NCBI GenBank assembly: GCA_012274445.1
Contig: JAAROD010000095.1
Span: 1,488,001 to 1,552,000, forward strand
Direction of reading: 5' to 3'
Source: Sclerotiophoma versabilis
Lineage: Eukaryota; Ascomycota; Dothideomycetes; Pleosporales; Didymellaceae
DNA: 64,000 bases
Shown: in pieces, positions 11,919 to 22,585 of the stretch
Layout: every line of letters starts with the position of its first letter
How positions within the stretch are numbered: position 1 is the first letter of the stretch
Program-made: the position numbers and the translations under genes
Notes under the pieces: generated by a model
The model's database searches: none
Seen by the model: only the letters and a program-made list of their open reading frames with translations
Told to the model about the DNA's origin: nothing

Positions 11919-12534
11919 CCTGATGCTTGACAGCGGATAGAATCCAGGGGGTGGTGGACTTAAAAGAAAGAGACTAGCGGACGACTTGAGGACTATTTTT
12001 GAGCCAAGGCTCCGACTCGCCTCAAGAGCCCGAGTATTAAATGATAGCGTGGCGGTGCGGCTTGGACATGTCAACATAGCAAGGTAGGGGAGATGAGCAC
12101 GTTACGTACGTCTTCCCCAGCTCAGCTGCCTTGCATGGGTTTCCCTTGCTCCAGAGCTTCAGCTGCAGAGCTTTTGAGTGGCCAGAAGACCTGTCCAGGA
12201 GGATAAACGCAGGCCCACCTATCGTTCACAGGCCGCACGAAACACTCGAATCGGTGGGGTTGACACTCAGCGGGATGTGCGGATCACCATTTCTCTGGTA
12301 CACTATGGACGTAGTACGCGAAGGGTTGTATTAGGCCGCTATTAGATGTCAGACGAGGTTCCTGGCGCGGCGAGGGGATAGCGCAGTGCCTCTAGGATGC
12401 TCCTGCACATAGCACTATGGCAATATCTGTGGCGTCAACACTCATCCGCGTCTTCCGTGAGAGGCTGGATGCAGTTCAGGGTCTGTGAGGGCATGAGTCA
12501 GGGTTGGAGTACGTGGGGAGATTTAAATTACAGG

Positions 12535-12738
12535 TACATGGTGTTCGGTGTCTGGCACAAGTAGTGTAGGTGGTGGTAGTGGTTGTTACGTGAAGTCTAC
12601 TTAGCTAGTTTTTGACAGCGACGCATGGTGTAGGACAGGGAAGTCAGCAACTTCAAGATCTCTCATGAGCGTAAGATAACCATGTATTTTGGTCTCTGGC
12701 CCACTTATACTACCTCTGCCAGATGCCAGATGGTACCA
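12535..12738. mobile_element. Possible diverged copy of the short TIR element (MITE-like)
   Basis: The left arm contains TCTGGCACAAGTAGTGTAGG near 12551-12570. The right arm, read on the minus strand from about 12737, contains TGGTACCATCTGGCAT followed by a GGTAGTATAAGTGGG-type segment. Both resemble the termini of the clearer element at 56017-56284 (CATGGT..CCTGGCA..GTAGTGTAG). The arms match imperfectly and no target duplication is certain. Confidence 0.35.
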
Positions 12739-13794
12739 AACGAGCGGTGGTACACACATCCGCTAGTCACCGTTACTCGGTTGTGCAGGTGGGGAAGCTT
12801 GTGTTCCCGCCTGCCAGGGCGCCCCACACGACTTCAAGAGACGGTGCACGTTGTGTAAGAATAGTGAAGTTTAGTCCGTGCTTGCAATACGAGAGTCTTC
12901 CTGATAAATTGAGGGAATCTTCACCGACTCCAGCTTCTGACAAGGGCAAATGCAGTGCTGGTAGCGACTGTATCGTAGCAGGTGTACGTCCAACGTTGTT
13001 CCAAGCGAAGTGGCTCGAGCAACGAACGGTAGCGGCAACGTGTGGGTCTCTGTCCGCAACCATCACGTCTTGGCTTGATGTTTCGCAGCAGCGTTCCATG
13101 AGCACATGGAGTGAATGTCTGGCCATATAGTCCAGCACAGGATCGAATGTTGTTGCCATCACCGGCTCCAGGCGGCAACGTCCGACCATTAACAGGAGGA
13201 TCCAGCGACTAGGGTGATTTACCCGAGATGAACATGTGCAGGGACAGTGTTGAACGTGCTCTTCGCAGTCAGTATTGGATGATTGGGTCTCGCGACGTGT
13301 AATCAACGAAAGCATGGCGGACGGCTGAGTTGTGATTGTGTCACATATGGCTTTCATGTCAGGGGAAGCCGCATGCTGCCGGGATGGCAATACATTAGTT
13401 CTGGAGAGCTAGATCCGAAATTCACGAGTAGATTGCGACGACTCTAGATTGGCAGTGTATTATCTATGCGGTGTAGTATTGATGCAGTATACTAGCGATA
13501 TAGATAGGGGGATTTTCGGCAGAAATAATAGCAGTCTGCGATGTGTAGTCGGTGGTTCTGCGGATCTGCAGGTCTCTCTCTGGTTCTCCGGTTCTCTGGT
13601 TCTCTGACTGCCTGGTATTTGGTCTTGATTTTGAACTCGGAGTTGAAACTGAAATTGTCGGGCTGGATGGGGGCTTTTTGTGAGTCGCTATTGTCGATGC
13701 TGTTGCTATGCGGTCGCTATGCTGTCGGCCGGGCGGTGATTGTGCTTTGTGCTTTGTACTGGCCTGAATCTGAGCCTGAGCCTGAGCCGCGTTC

Positions 13795-13945
13795 TTGATC
13801 TCATGCTCGGTCTTGTTCGTGTTCTCATTCGTGTTCTCGTTCTTGTTCTCATTCATGTCTTCATTCTCATTCGTGTTCTCCAGCCTTGCTCTCGTCTTCG
13901 TACCTTGCTCTCGCCCTCGTACCTTGCTCTCATTCTCGTGCCCTG
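13795..13945. repeat. Imperfect hexanucleotide tract (TTCTCR-type)
   Basis: Degenerate tandem TTCTCG/TTCTCA/TTCGTG words. Translated on the minus strand they give Asn-Glu-Asn-type repeats. Probably non-coding minisatellite downstream of the Gag1-like gene. Confidence 0.6.
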
Positions 13946-14045
13946 CTGTCTCGCAGCGCTCATAATCCCCGCGTATGGGCGTGTGGCTCCGGACCATCCG
14001 TATCCGTACCCAGCCTGATGAAGTATCATTTGCATACCACAATCC

Positions 14046-14975
14046 TCAACTCTCCTTCCCGCCCTCCCCGTGATGTCCGCTCAAATGCAGAATCTTCTTT
14101 ACACTCCCCACGCCCTTCTCCAAATGCGGATGTCGGTGTATGAAGCCTCCGCTGGCCACCATGCCGTCCCGGCCGCCGCCCAGCACACTGTGACTCCCCC
14201 GCTTCCTCCCCGCCAGCGGGTCGACGGCGCCGATCTTGGGCGGCCACTCGTTCGTGTCCTTCCAGCCCTGGACCAGCGCGCGGGTCATGTCGGACAGGTT
14301 GATGGGGACCGAGGGGGTGCGCGAGGAGACGACGATCTTGGCGTAGATGTCCGAGTACGCTTTGGGGGTTATGCTGGCGCGGATAGGGTTGTCTGCGAGC
14401 AGGCGCGGGGCGACGGGGCAGAGGTCGAACGTGTCCGCGGCGACGTCGGCTTCTGGAGTGGACGCTGCGGAGGGGGAAGCGGACAAGAGCTGGTCTGGGG
14501 GGTCGAGCTGCATTGTGTCGTGGGCGCCGTTGCCCGAGTCGTGGTGGGGGATGGTGGGCGGCTTGGACGAGGCGCGGGGGCCGTACTTGCGCACGCTGGA
14601 GGCGCCGGTCCACGCATCGCGCTGCTCGACCCAGATGCGCAGGCCGGGGTTCTCGGCCATGTCGTCCTCCAGCCGCCTCCTCCGGCGCCTTCGCCTCAGC
14701 TCGCGCGTGCGGTCCACTGCGTCGCCGATGGCGTCTGGGCTGTCGAATCTGTAGGCGTCCGGCCCTGCGGCTTGGCCTGCGCCGGTGCTGGGCTCGAGGT
14801 CCGAGTCGCTGCTCTCGCTCTCGCCGTAGTACCGCTCGCGGAATGCAGTCGCGTTGCGCACTTCCTCGTCGCTGTGCTCCCACGGCGCGGGCAGGTCCGG
14901 GTACGTCCAGTCGTTGCGCGTGCGCTCGTCGAGGAAGCGTCTCGCGGCCCGCGCGGCGGATTGGTTGGTGTCCAT
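14046..14975 (-). CDS. Gag1-like clamp domain protein (DUF4050 family)
   Basis: About 309 aa from the ATG at 14975. The N-terminal part has RRFLDERTRNDWTYPDLP and then EEVRNATAFRERYYGESES. An Arg-rich stretch and ENPGLRIWVEQRDAWTGA follow. The C-terminal third carries the family core: LLADNPIRASITPKAYSDIY, VPINLSDMTRALVQGWKD and NEWPPK. Fission yeast Gag1 links amino-acid signalling to TORC1 control; in filamentous fungi the family is conserved but barely studied. The true start is uncertain. The frame stays open upstream to about 15482 and includes a TSSPRN motif, seen near the start of relatives, behind a possible CCAG acceptor near 15031, so a short first exon is likely. The gene is GC-rich, which produces long antisense open frames. 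Confidence 0.75.
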   Translation of the reverse strand: MDTNQSAARAARRFLDERTRNDWTYPDLPAPWEHSDEEVRNATAFRERYYGESESSDSDLEPSTGAGQAAGPDAYRFDSPDAIGDAVDRTRELRRRRRRRRLEDDMAENPGLRIWVEQRDAWTGASSVRKYGPRASSKPPTIPHHDSGNGAHDTMQLDPPDQLLSASPSAASTPEADVAADTFDLCPVAPRLLADNPIRASITPKAYSDIYAKIVVSSRTPSVPINLSDMTRALVQGWKDTNEWPPKIGAVDPLAGRKRGSHSVLGGGRDGMVASGGFIHRHPHLEKGVGSVKKILHLSGHHGEGGKES

Positions 14976-15478
14976 GTCGTTCCCCGCCGCACTCGTCACA
15001 GCGGGCACGTGGATGGGTGCCGCGTTGCGCGGGCTGCTGGTGAAGTCGTGAGAGCCGCAAAGGGGGTGGGTGCATGCGATATTGCGATAATTGGACGGAA
15101 CGCAGCAGCCGCAAAACAGTGGGTATCTCAGGACAACGCGCCTGTAGGAAGGGTGGGCGGAGTCAGGGCAGAATCTTGTCAGACTCAAGCTTGCAAAGTG
15201 GATCGTGACGTCTTGTCGTCCTCTCGCATTTGTGGGGCGACCCCTGCCCACGCTACAAGTGCCCGTCACTCGACCACTCACCTGACCCCTTGCCTGCTCG
15301 GTATATGGCCCAACGGCCATCACAAAGTGCCGGCTTCCAGTCCATCCGTGAGACAGCCCAAGGTAATATTGCAACGTACACGCTGTCCGGCTGCTCTGCC
15401 CAAATGCCGTACCATCACTCACCCAATCTGTACCACCACTCACCCAATCTGTACACACCTGTCTAGCCATGCCGACAC

Positions 15479-18400
15479 TCATTTCTTCTTCGCCTTACTA
15501 GCCGCCGCCTTACTCCTACTCTTCGCCTTTGGCTTGCCCTCCTCTTCGTCCTCTTCATCTTCACTCTCTTCCTTTGCTCTCTTCTTGCCTTTGCCTGCCG
15601 CTGCCGCCTTCTTCTTTGGCGCCGCCTTCTTCTTCGGCTGCTTGACGTATTTGTCTTTCGACAAGTCCACGTCCTCGTCCTCGTCCTCTTCCTTGATCTC
15701 CTCAATCACCTCGCCCTCGTCAGACTCTTCGATCGCTTCTTCAAGGTCGGGCCTCTCTTTGGCCTGCTTCTTGGGCGCTACGACGGACGACGCCTTCATG
15801 AATGGTAGCGGGTGTGATTGCTGGTTATATCTGCATCTCGGTTAGCGTCTGCTTTGTCGACAGTCTTGGTATAGACTTACAGTCGTGTGAAAGTCGCCTT
15901 GGCCTGGGACTCGATCTTGACCTTTTCTTGGTCCATGGGACCAACACCCAACTCCATGATAGCGTCAAAGTCGTCTTTGGTCAGGAAGTAGCTGTCCATG
16001 AGCTCGATAATCTCTGGCACAGCCTCCTTGCCTTCCCTCTGCAGCTTGTTGACCATTTCTGTCCACAGGACCGGAATGTACTGTTGTCGGACCTCATGTC
16101 TGTCACCTGAACACCGCAGCCGCATATGGGCCTGAATCTCCTTGACCAGTCGCACCAGCTTGCCCTGATTGCTGTTCTTGCCTAGCCACGATGTGAAGCG
16201 TGTCTGATTGCCGGCTGTGCTGCCAGATACGAAGCTCGCAGGCCTGACAAAACTGAAGATTGCATGCGTTGGCATCAGACTCCACTGCTGCTGTGAGCCG
16301 TGAATCATGCGGTCGACCAGATCGCCATCGCTAATACTATCAGCGGCCTCCGATGCGAGCTCGAGCTTCTTCAAGTTCATCGCTTTGCCAGAGTAGCCGG
16401 CAGCTCTGATAGGGTTGGTGCCGAGGTAGTTCTCCTGAAGCATGAGCGGACTAAATTCGTGGTCGTTGAAGTACAGCTCGATCTTCTCATTCAACGTGGC
16501 TTTGCTGCTTGAAGCAAACATGCCGCCGCCGAGTATCTTCTGGGTGATGTCCCATGGCTTCAAGATGACGTGCTTCTCCCAGTTCTTGCTCATTTGCTTG
16601 CTTTTGTCGAAATCCATAGCCTCTTCATCCAGCTTGGCCGTTGAAAGCATGTTGACCACCTGCCGGATGTCGGCATGGCTCCCCTCGATCAATGCATTAA
16701 CCACAGGTGTCGGCATCTTCAACCCCTCGCGGTAAGCAATGGTCATAATACGAGAGCGGACCTGATCAACAGTCGGCCGTCGGAAGGGCAGGTCGTATGT
16801 GACGTAGTCGAAGGGCTTCATCTTTGGCAGCTTCCGGTCGTTGCAGATCAAGATCATTGGGACCTCTGTCTTCTTGCAGACAGCAGCAAGTGCACCCACA
16901 CCACCGCGATCGCCAGCTGACATGCCATCGACTTCATCCATGATCAAAACCAGCTTCTTTTTCGATGCCTCAATCTTCTGACCATCGCCAGCAAAGTAGC
17001 CGTGCAACGAATTCGTGCTGAGCACACCACGCAGACCCTCTTCGATGAGCTTCTTGCTTCGAGTGTCACTGGCGTTTCTCTCGACAATGTCGTAACCCTC
17101 GAGCTTGGCGACGAGATGTGCCGCTGTGGTCTTGCCGATACCTGGTGGACCGTGAATCATAACCGCGCGGAAGACGCCACTGCCATCTGGGCCAGCGAGT
17201 TTGAAGCCAGTTTTGAGGTTCTTTGGAAATTTTTGCAGCCATCGCTGGAGTTTCTCGACAGGCGCTTTGTTACCGCATATCTGGGTCAGCGATGATGGCG
17301 CATACTTCGTTGTCCACAAGCGAGCGTCAACTTCGGGGCCAGCACTTTGAGCGGCTGCAGTTATACCAGAAGCGGTCGCCTTTCCAGCCGCTGTCTTGGC
17401 TGTTTGTGTTGCTTTCAGCTCCTTCAAGCGCTGCTTCTCTTGCTGCTCAAGTTCAGCAGCCTGCTTCTTGATCTGCTCTTCCTCTTTCCGCTGTTTCTCC
17501 TTATAAGCTGCTTGTGCTTTCGAGTCGCCTTGGTTGCCAGCTGCCGTAAGCTTCTCAATGAGCAATGTCAGACCATCCTCATCGATAGTCTTGATGTCCA
17601 TCTCTTGGATCTTCCGCAGTTTGCTGGGACCGGCGTCTTGGCCCAGGACAACGTAGTTGGTCTTTTTGCTAGGTGCTCCTGTGACTTTGCCTCCGTGCCG
17701 CTTGACAAGTTCTTGCGCTTCGTTACGACCCCACTTCTGGAGCACTCCGGTAAAGACGAAGTTGAGCCCAGCAAGACAGGTATCAGATCCAGATGGCATC
17801 TCGCTGGATCCACCTCCGAGGGGCGCCGGCTCGCTGCGACCTGCATTTGCTCTCCAGTCAAACTTCTTGTTTGGATCCTGGGGCGGTGGAGTCGGTGCGC
17901 GAACGGTCGGGATGCTGTCGTAGATGGCCTGGATGTCTGCACTCTCTACTTCGTCCTCCTTCTTTGCTTTCTTCTTAGCTGGTGACTTTGCAGGGGCTGC
18001 TTTCTTTGTGGCCTTCTTCTTAGGCTTTTCCTCTTCTGACTCCTCTTCCTCCAGGTCTGGTTCTGGCGATTTGCGCTTTCGTCCAGCGGTAGTCTTCTTA
18101 GGCTCGCTCTTGACGGCCCGCTCCTCTGGCTCTGGCTCTACGAAGTCGTCTTCCGCATCAAGATCTTTCATATCGACATCGTCTTCCGGCTCGAAGTCAT
18201 CCTCGTCCTTGATCTTCGTTTGTTGCTTTGCGGGTTTTGCCGGTGTCCCTCGATGTGGCAGCTTGACCGGCAGATCCTCATCGTCGCTGTCGGCACCTTC
18301 AACGTAGTCGTCCTTGCCCTTGGCTTTAAACTCGTCTCCAAAGATGTTGTCTGCATTGTCGAGCTCATCGTCATCGAATTCGTCCCTGTCATCACACTCG

Positions 18401-19029
18401 GTGTATGATGTGACCGGCTTCTTCGCCCTCCCAGATGTCCTGCCGTTTGTCGCAGGTGTGGCAGTCTTCGATACCCGTCCAGTTGCCTTCTTTGGCGTCG
18501 CTTTCGGTGTTTCAACAGGCTTCTCGACAGCCTTCTTGACGGGTTCGCTTCGTTTGGGCTTATTCGACTTCGCGAAAAAGTCAGAAGTAGTCGTCTCCTC
18601 GAGTTCAGGTGTAGGCTCGCGCTTCGGTTTCTTCGGCGCAGGTTTCTTCGGTGTTGCTTTCTTGGGTCTGGCAGCTGTCAGTCTGCGGCTTGGACATGAT
18701 TGTGCCAGTAGGTGCTGTCTGACTTGACTTCCTCAATCTCCTCGTCGTCAGACTCGTCCATTACAACTCGACTCGCGCGGCCTTTCTTGGGTGCTGCTTT
18801 CTTCGGTGCAGGCTTCTGTGACGACAATCAGCTGCAGCCCTTTCATGTCGTAAACAGGTCAACGGTGGGAGTGCGCTAGCTGGGCGTGACTGAAGCTGAT
18901 AGAACAGCATGCAGCATGTCACTTGCATCGGTTGTGTGTGCATACCTCTTCTTTCTTCTGCGAGCCCTCGCTGCCCTGACTCGCCTTTGGCGGGCCACCA
19001 CCAAAGAAGCTTCGAATATCGGCCGGCAT
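15479..19029 (-). CDS. RFC1: Replication factor C subunit 1 (clamp loader large subunit)
   Basis: The model is complement(15479..15830, 15881..18667, 18724..18815, 18946..19029), 1104 aa. RFC loads the PCNA sliding clamp at primer-template junctions during replication and repair in the nucleus. The N-terminus ADIRSFFGG looks like a PIP-type PCNA-binding motif, as in other Rfc1 proteins. A long Lys/acidic disordered region follows. A BRCT domain lies at about residues 356-440 (GLNFVFTGVLQKWGR). The AAA+ module has Walker A HGPPGIGKTT near 565 and Walker B LVLIMDEVDG near 633. The helical collar has the YNQQSHPLPFMKASSVVAPK segment, which is created by the last intron. The C-terminus is a basic/acidic Lys-rich tail. 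The second intron (18668-18723) has a weak GTCAGA donor, so its exact edge is the least certain part. The start is fixed by the PIP-like motif. Confidence 0.95.
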
Positions 19030-19319
19030 TTTAGTTATACAACAGTCCTCAATCTGGCATCTGTGGTGATGCGGGTGTTTGCTAGAAGCAATGCGACAAC
19101 AATGGGTGGTGTGGATGCTGATGCAGTGTCCGCTACACTCGAGGCAGCATTGACGTGATGGACGCGCCTCCCACGCGAAGTCATTAGGCACCGGACGCGA
19201 CTCGACGCTAGCGCAGCCACACCAGCCCTGCGCCACATCTTGGCGCGGCAGAACTTCGAGCACCAACATCAATGTCCATGTAGTCTGTGGGCATCGGTCA
19301 ACGCATCACACCAGCCACC
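19030..19319. promoter_or_regulatory. Shared divergent promoter region, RFC1 / uL16m
   Basis: 290 bp separate the start codons of the minus-strand RFC1 and plus-strand uL16m genes. The two promoters must overlap or lie back to back. An ACGCGA-type word reads on the minus strand near 19201, similar to the MluI-box core (ACGCGT) of replication genes but not identical. No defined operator can be claimed. Confidence 0.5.
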
Positions 19320-20163
19320 ATGCCGCCGCCGAGGATACAGCAAAGCCTCCTGGCCTCCTTCAGCTCTCTGAGCCTGAGCGCTGCCCGACCAACAAGACGT
19401 ACGCCAGCCATGCCCCGCCCAGCCAACGACCGACAATGCCATTAACACATTCACAGCAACAGCCGCCTCCATCCCACGATGCCGGTTCCTCACCCCAGCC
19501 GTGAAGCCCGCCGCCGTCCGTTTCTTCTCGTCCACACCTGCGCACCAGAACTGGCTCGCGCCCAAGGCCGGTGAGTCGCGCAAGTCGCGCAAGGGCCGCT
19601 GCCGCGTGCCTACGGGCGGCAGCATGCGCGGCACGACGGTCGTCTGGGGCGAGTACGGACTGCGCATGCGCGACCACGACCGGCGCATCAGCGCGCAGCA
19701 GCTCAAGATCGCCGAGGACACGATCCGCAAGCGGCTCAGGGGAATGAAGTTCCGCATGTACATGCGCATTGCGGCGAACATTGGTGTGTACACGTCTGGT
19801 AACGACGTGCGAATGGGTAAGGGAAAGGGAAGTTTTGATCGCTGGACGGCGAGGGTGGCGGTCAGCAAGATTATCTTTGAGATCAAGGGCGATTTGCACG
19901 AGCAGGTTGTGAGGGATGCGTTTCGCTTGGCCGGAAACAAGTTGCCTGGTATGCTTCTCTGTGTATGACCTTGGGCGGTTTGCTAATGGCTTACAGGACT
20001 GTATGAATTTGTCAAGAAGGGAGACGCGCCTGTGATGGGCATCACGAAGCTTGCAAACGGCGTCACAGAGGAGGATCTCAAGCGGCCGAGGAAGCTGTTG
20101 CCTCTTGAGCAGACGGCGGCGAGGATCCCAGCAGCGGCGAGCCAGCCATCAGCGCCATTGTGA
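19320..20163 (+). CDS. MRPL16: Mitochondrial large-subunit ribosomal protein uL16m (MRPL16)
   Basis: The model is join(19320..19398, 19457..19948, 19997..20163), 245 aa. The first exon and start of the second form an Arg/Ser/Ala-rich presequence ending near VRFFSSTPAHQNW. The L16 fold follows: KSRKGRCRVPTGG, GLRMRDHDRRISAQQLKIAE, FRMYMRIAANIGVYTSGNDV and RMGKGKGSFDRWTARV. uL16 sits at the peptidyl-transferase side of the large subunit and contacts tRNA elbows. Intron 1 (58 nt, GTACGC donor, ATTAAC branch) and intron 2 (48 nt, GTATGC donor, GCTAAT branch) close in phase. Length fits the family. The C-terminal extension after KLLPLEQTAAR is poorly conserved and short. The neighbour DPL1 is convergent, about 100 bp away. 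Confidence 0.95.
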
Positions 20164-20266
20164 AGAATGTATCATACCATGTCCAAGTACGTTTGTAGTT
20201 ATATGCACGAGACGCGCCCCATATATAAGACCGGGCCAGTGGTGCAGAGATGCTTCCAAGCCAGCC

Positions 20267-22024
20267 TCACACCTTGTACAGAGTATCCAAGAAGCCCTTT
20301 GCCAAATCCACAACCACGCTCTTATTCGGCAAACTCCCCGCCACTCCATACAACGCCGCCGTGTCGCCCTTGACCGCGCCCTTGGCGCCCTTGCCCTCCG
20401 CAATCCTCTTGCGCTCCTGCTCCTTCACGTCCTCAACCACGTCCACCAGATCGCCAATCAGCTTATCCACGACCGCAACGATGGGCAGAGTGACGGCTAC
20501 ATGGATCGCAGGCGGGTTCTGGAGGGCGTTTAGATGCCAGCCCTTTGCGCTCATGCCGTCGGCGATGTCATATATGTCCAGTGAGTTGGAGAGAAAGGCG
20601 ACGACGCTGACGAGCGGGCGGCCGATGACTTTGAGATCGGCGTTGAGCTGCGGGTTCTCGCGGACCGCAGTCTCGATCTTCTTCATCCCGCCAACGATCT
20701 TGTGGCATGCGTCGATGTACCCGCTCTCCCCCTGGTTGACTAAACTCGCCCAGCACCCTGCAATCAGCGCGCCGGGCCGCGAGCCAGCGATGGAGGGGGA
20801 AGCATACACGCCGCCGCTCCAGTCGGGGGAGATGAAGTACTGGTACTTCCTCAGATGGTCAGAGCGGTAGAGGACGGTGCTGTTGCCCTTGGGCGCGAAG
20901 CCGTACTTGTGGGTGTCGCACGAGATGGACGTCACGCCCTTGAGGCGGAAGTCGAAGGGCTCGAAGTCGAAGCCGGCCTTGGGGAGCAGCGGAATGATGA
21001 AGGAGCCGAGACAGCAGTCTACGTGCAGAGGGAGCTTCTTCTTGTGCGCGAGCTTGCTGAGGCCGGCAATGTCGTCGATGATGCCGTGGGGGAAGTTGGG
21101 GGCGCTGCCGACGAGGAGGACGGTGTTGGGGTTGATCAGGCGGGAGACGGACGGCAGGTGGACTTTGTAGCTCGGCGCCTTGCAGGAGACCAGGTGGACT
21201 TTGATCTTGAAGTACTCGCCCGCCTTGCGGAAGGCCGTGTGAGCGGTCTCGGGCAGGATCATCTCAGGCTGGGTGACGCCGCGCTCGGCGCAGGCCTTGT
21301 TGCGCGCGGACAGGCAGGCCATGAGGATGGACTCGGTGCCGCCGCTGGTCGTGACGCCCACGGCGCCCTCGGGGGCGCTGAAGAGCGACAGCACCATGGC
21401 CACGATCTCGGCCTCCATCTTGCGGACGCCGGGGAAGACGTCCGGGTGGATGGGGTTGGCGACGGTGAACTTGCCAAACGCCTCCGTCTGCAGTCGGATC
21501 AGCGCGTCGCCGCCGTGATACACGGCACCGCTGACGCGCCCGTCTTCCCAGCGCGTGTGCTCCATGTCGGCCAGCTCGGCCAGCTTCTTGCGCACCTGCT
21601 CCTCGCCCCATCCCTGGCTGGGCAGCGTCGTGATGCGCTCGACGCCGGGCCCGCTGGGGACCAGCTTGCGCTCGAGCTTGAGCAGCGACTCGGAGATCTG
21701 TGTCTGCACTTTGGTGCGCACGCCGGGGAGCCGCAGGAACACGCCGTAGAGGTAGCGGCGCACGGCAACATACAGGTCGGACAGCGAGCCGAAGATGCCG
21801 CGGCCCTTGAGCTGGTAGAACAGGACCCGCGTCCAGCGGAGGAGGAAGAGCACGAAGACGATGTTGCGCAGTCTGTCACACCACCCCCGTTAGCGATGCA
21901 CGTCTCACCGACCCCATGGTGCCTACACTTCTATGTTCAACACGGCGAGCTGGCCCCGAGGCGTCCCTCGGTGCGCATTGAAGGTGTCGCGAAGACTGAC
22001 GGGCAGGCGCGAGGAGCCGGGCAT
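20267..22024 (-). CDS. DPL1: Sphingosine-1-phosphate lyase (dihydrosphingosine phosphate lyase)
   Basis: The model is complement(20267..21872, 21927..22024), 567 aa. This ER-membrane enzyme cleaves phosphorylated long-chain bases to a fatty aldehyde and phosphoethanolamine, the exit step of sphingolipid breakdown. The spliced N-terminus carries one transmembrane helix (LRNIVFVLFLLRWTRVLFY). The PLP fold shows GVTTSGGTESILMA, LHVDCCLGSFIIPLLP and the Schiff-base motif SCDTHKYGFAPKG, with the lysine near residue 355. The PDWSGGVYASPSIAGSRPG motif is also present. The intron is 54 nt with a GTAGGC donor, a CTAAC branch and a CAG acceptor. Length is normal. The gene is strongly GC-biased at third positions, giving a 443-codon shadow frame on the other strand. 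Confidence 0.96.
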
Positions 22025-22585
22025 CGTGACGCTGGCGAGTCGCTGTCGTGGTTGACGGCTGTCATGGCGAGGGCCGGATGCCGTGAAGCTGCACCGCTAT
22101 CACGCCTGCATGTGACGGCGGGGGCGCCAAGGTTGCCGGGGCCGAACGTCACCTCCAGCGGCCTTCTAGTGCTTCCAGAAGCTTAGCATCCCTCCCCCAT
22201 TTGGTCAGCCTTGCGAATGTCAAGCTGTCACTCTCAGCCACCTTTTGCGCATGTCGAGATAGTGTGCGCACGAGGCTGAGTATTGCTGCTGCGGCGCCAC
22301 ACGTCCTGAATCGCCGAGTCCTCTGTCCTGTGGGGCAGGCTTACACTCGGTTAACGCCATCTACGAGGACCACTCCGCAACTGTGGAGACTGCGTTGGAA
22401 ATAGTCCTCATGTCTCACTCCACAGGACAGCTGGCGGCCGAAGACACGAACGTCTGTCATGTCGATGATTCAACGACCACCCCGCATGGTCACGTCTAGG
22501 ATTGATGTTGCAGGCAGCACACTGGCAAAGGAGTGGACTTCAGTACGCTTTGCATTCCATCCAACAAGGCCTTGTTAGGGGACCA
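22025..22585. other. Intergenic, nothing recognisable
   Basis: Contains the promoter of DPL1 on the left and the 3' end of the MFS gene on the right. No RNA gene, repeat or conserved frame was seen. Confidence 0.4.

Larger units (their letters stand above)
11919..14045. other. Intergenic region with a possible inverted-repeat element and simple repeats
   Basis: No gene can be supported. Overlapping frames on both strands at 12723-13390 lack family features. A possible short inverted-repeat element sits at about 12535-12738. An imperfect hexamer tract lies at about 13795-13945. The 13464-14042 minus frame is the Asn/Glu-rich translation of that tract and was not called. Confidence 0.4.

Noticed and set aside
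12773..13390. 205-codon minus-strand frame
   Set aside because: No domain, signal peptide or codon texture, and three overlapping alternatives of similar length exist.
13464..14042. 192-codon minus-strand frame rich in Asn, Glu and Thr
   Set aside because: Generated by an imperfect hexanucleotide tract; no conserved segment outside it.
14070..15845. 591-codon plus-strand open frame
   Set aside because: It is antisense to the Gag1-like gene and the RFC1 3' end. Its translation is Val/Arg/Gly-rich shadow of GC-biased codons, with no domain.
20855..22186. 443-codon plus-strand open frame
   Set aside because: Exact antisense of sphingosine-1-phosphate lyase exon 2; low-complexity and without motifs.
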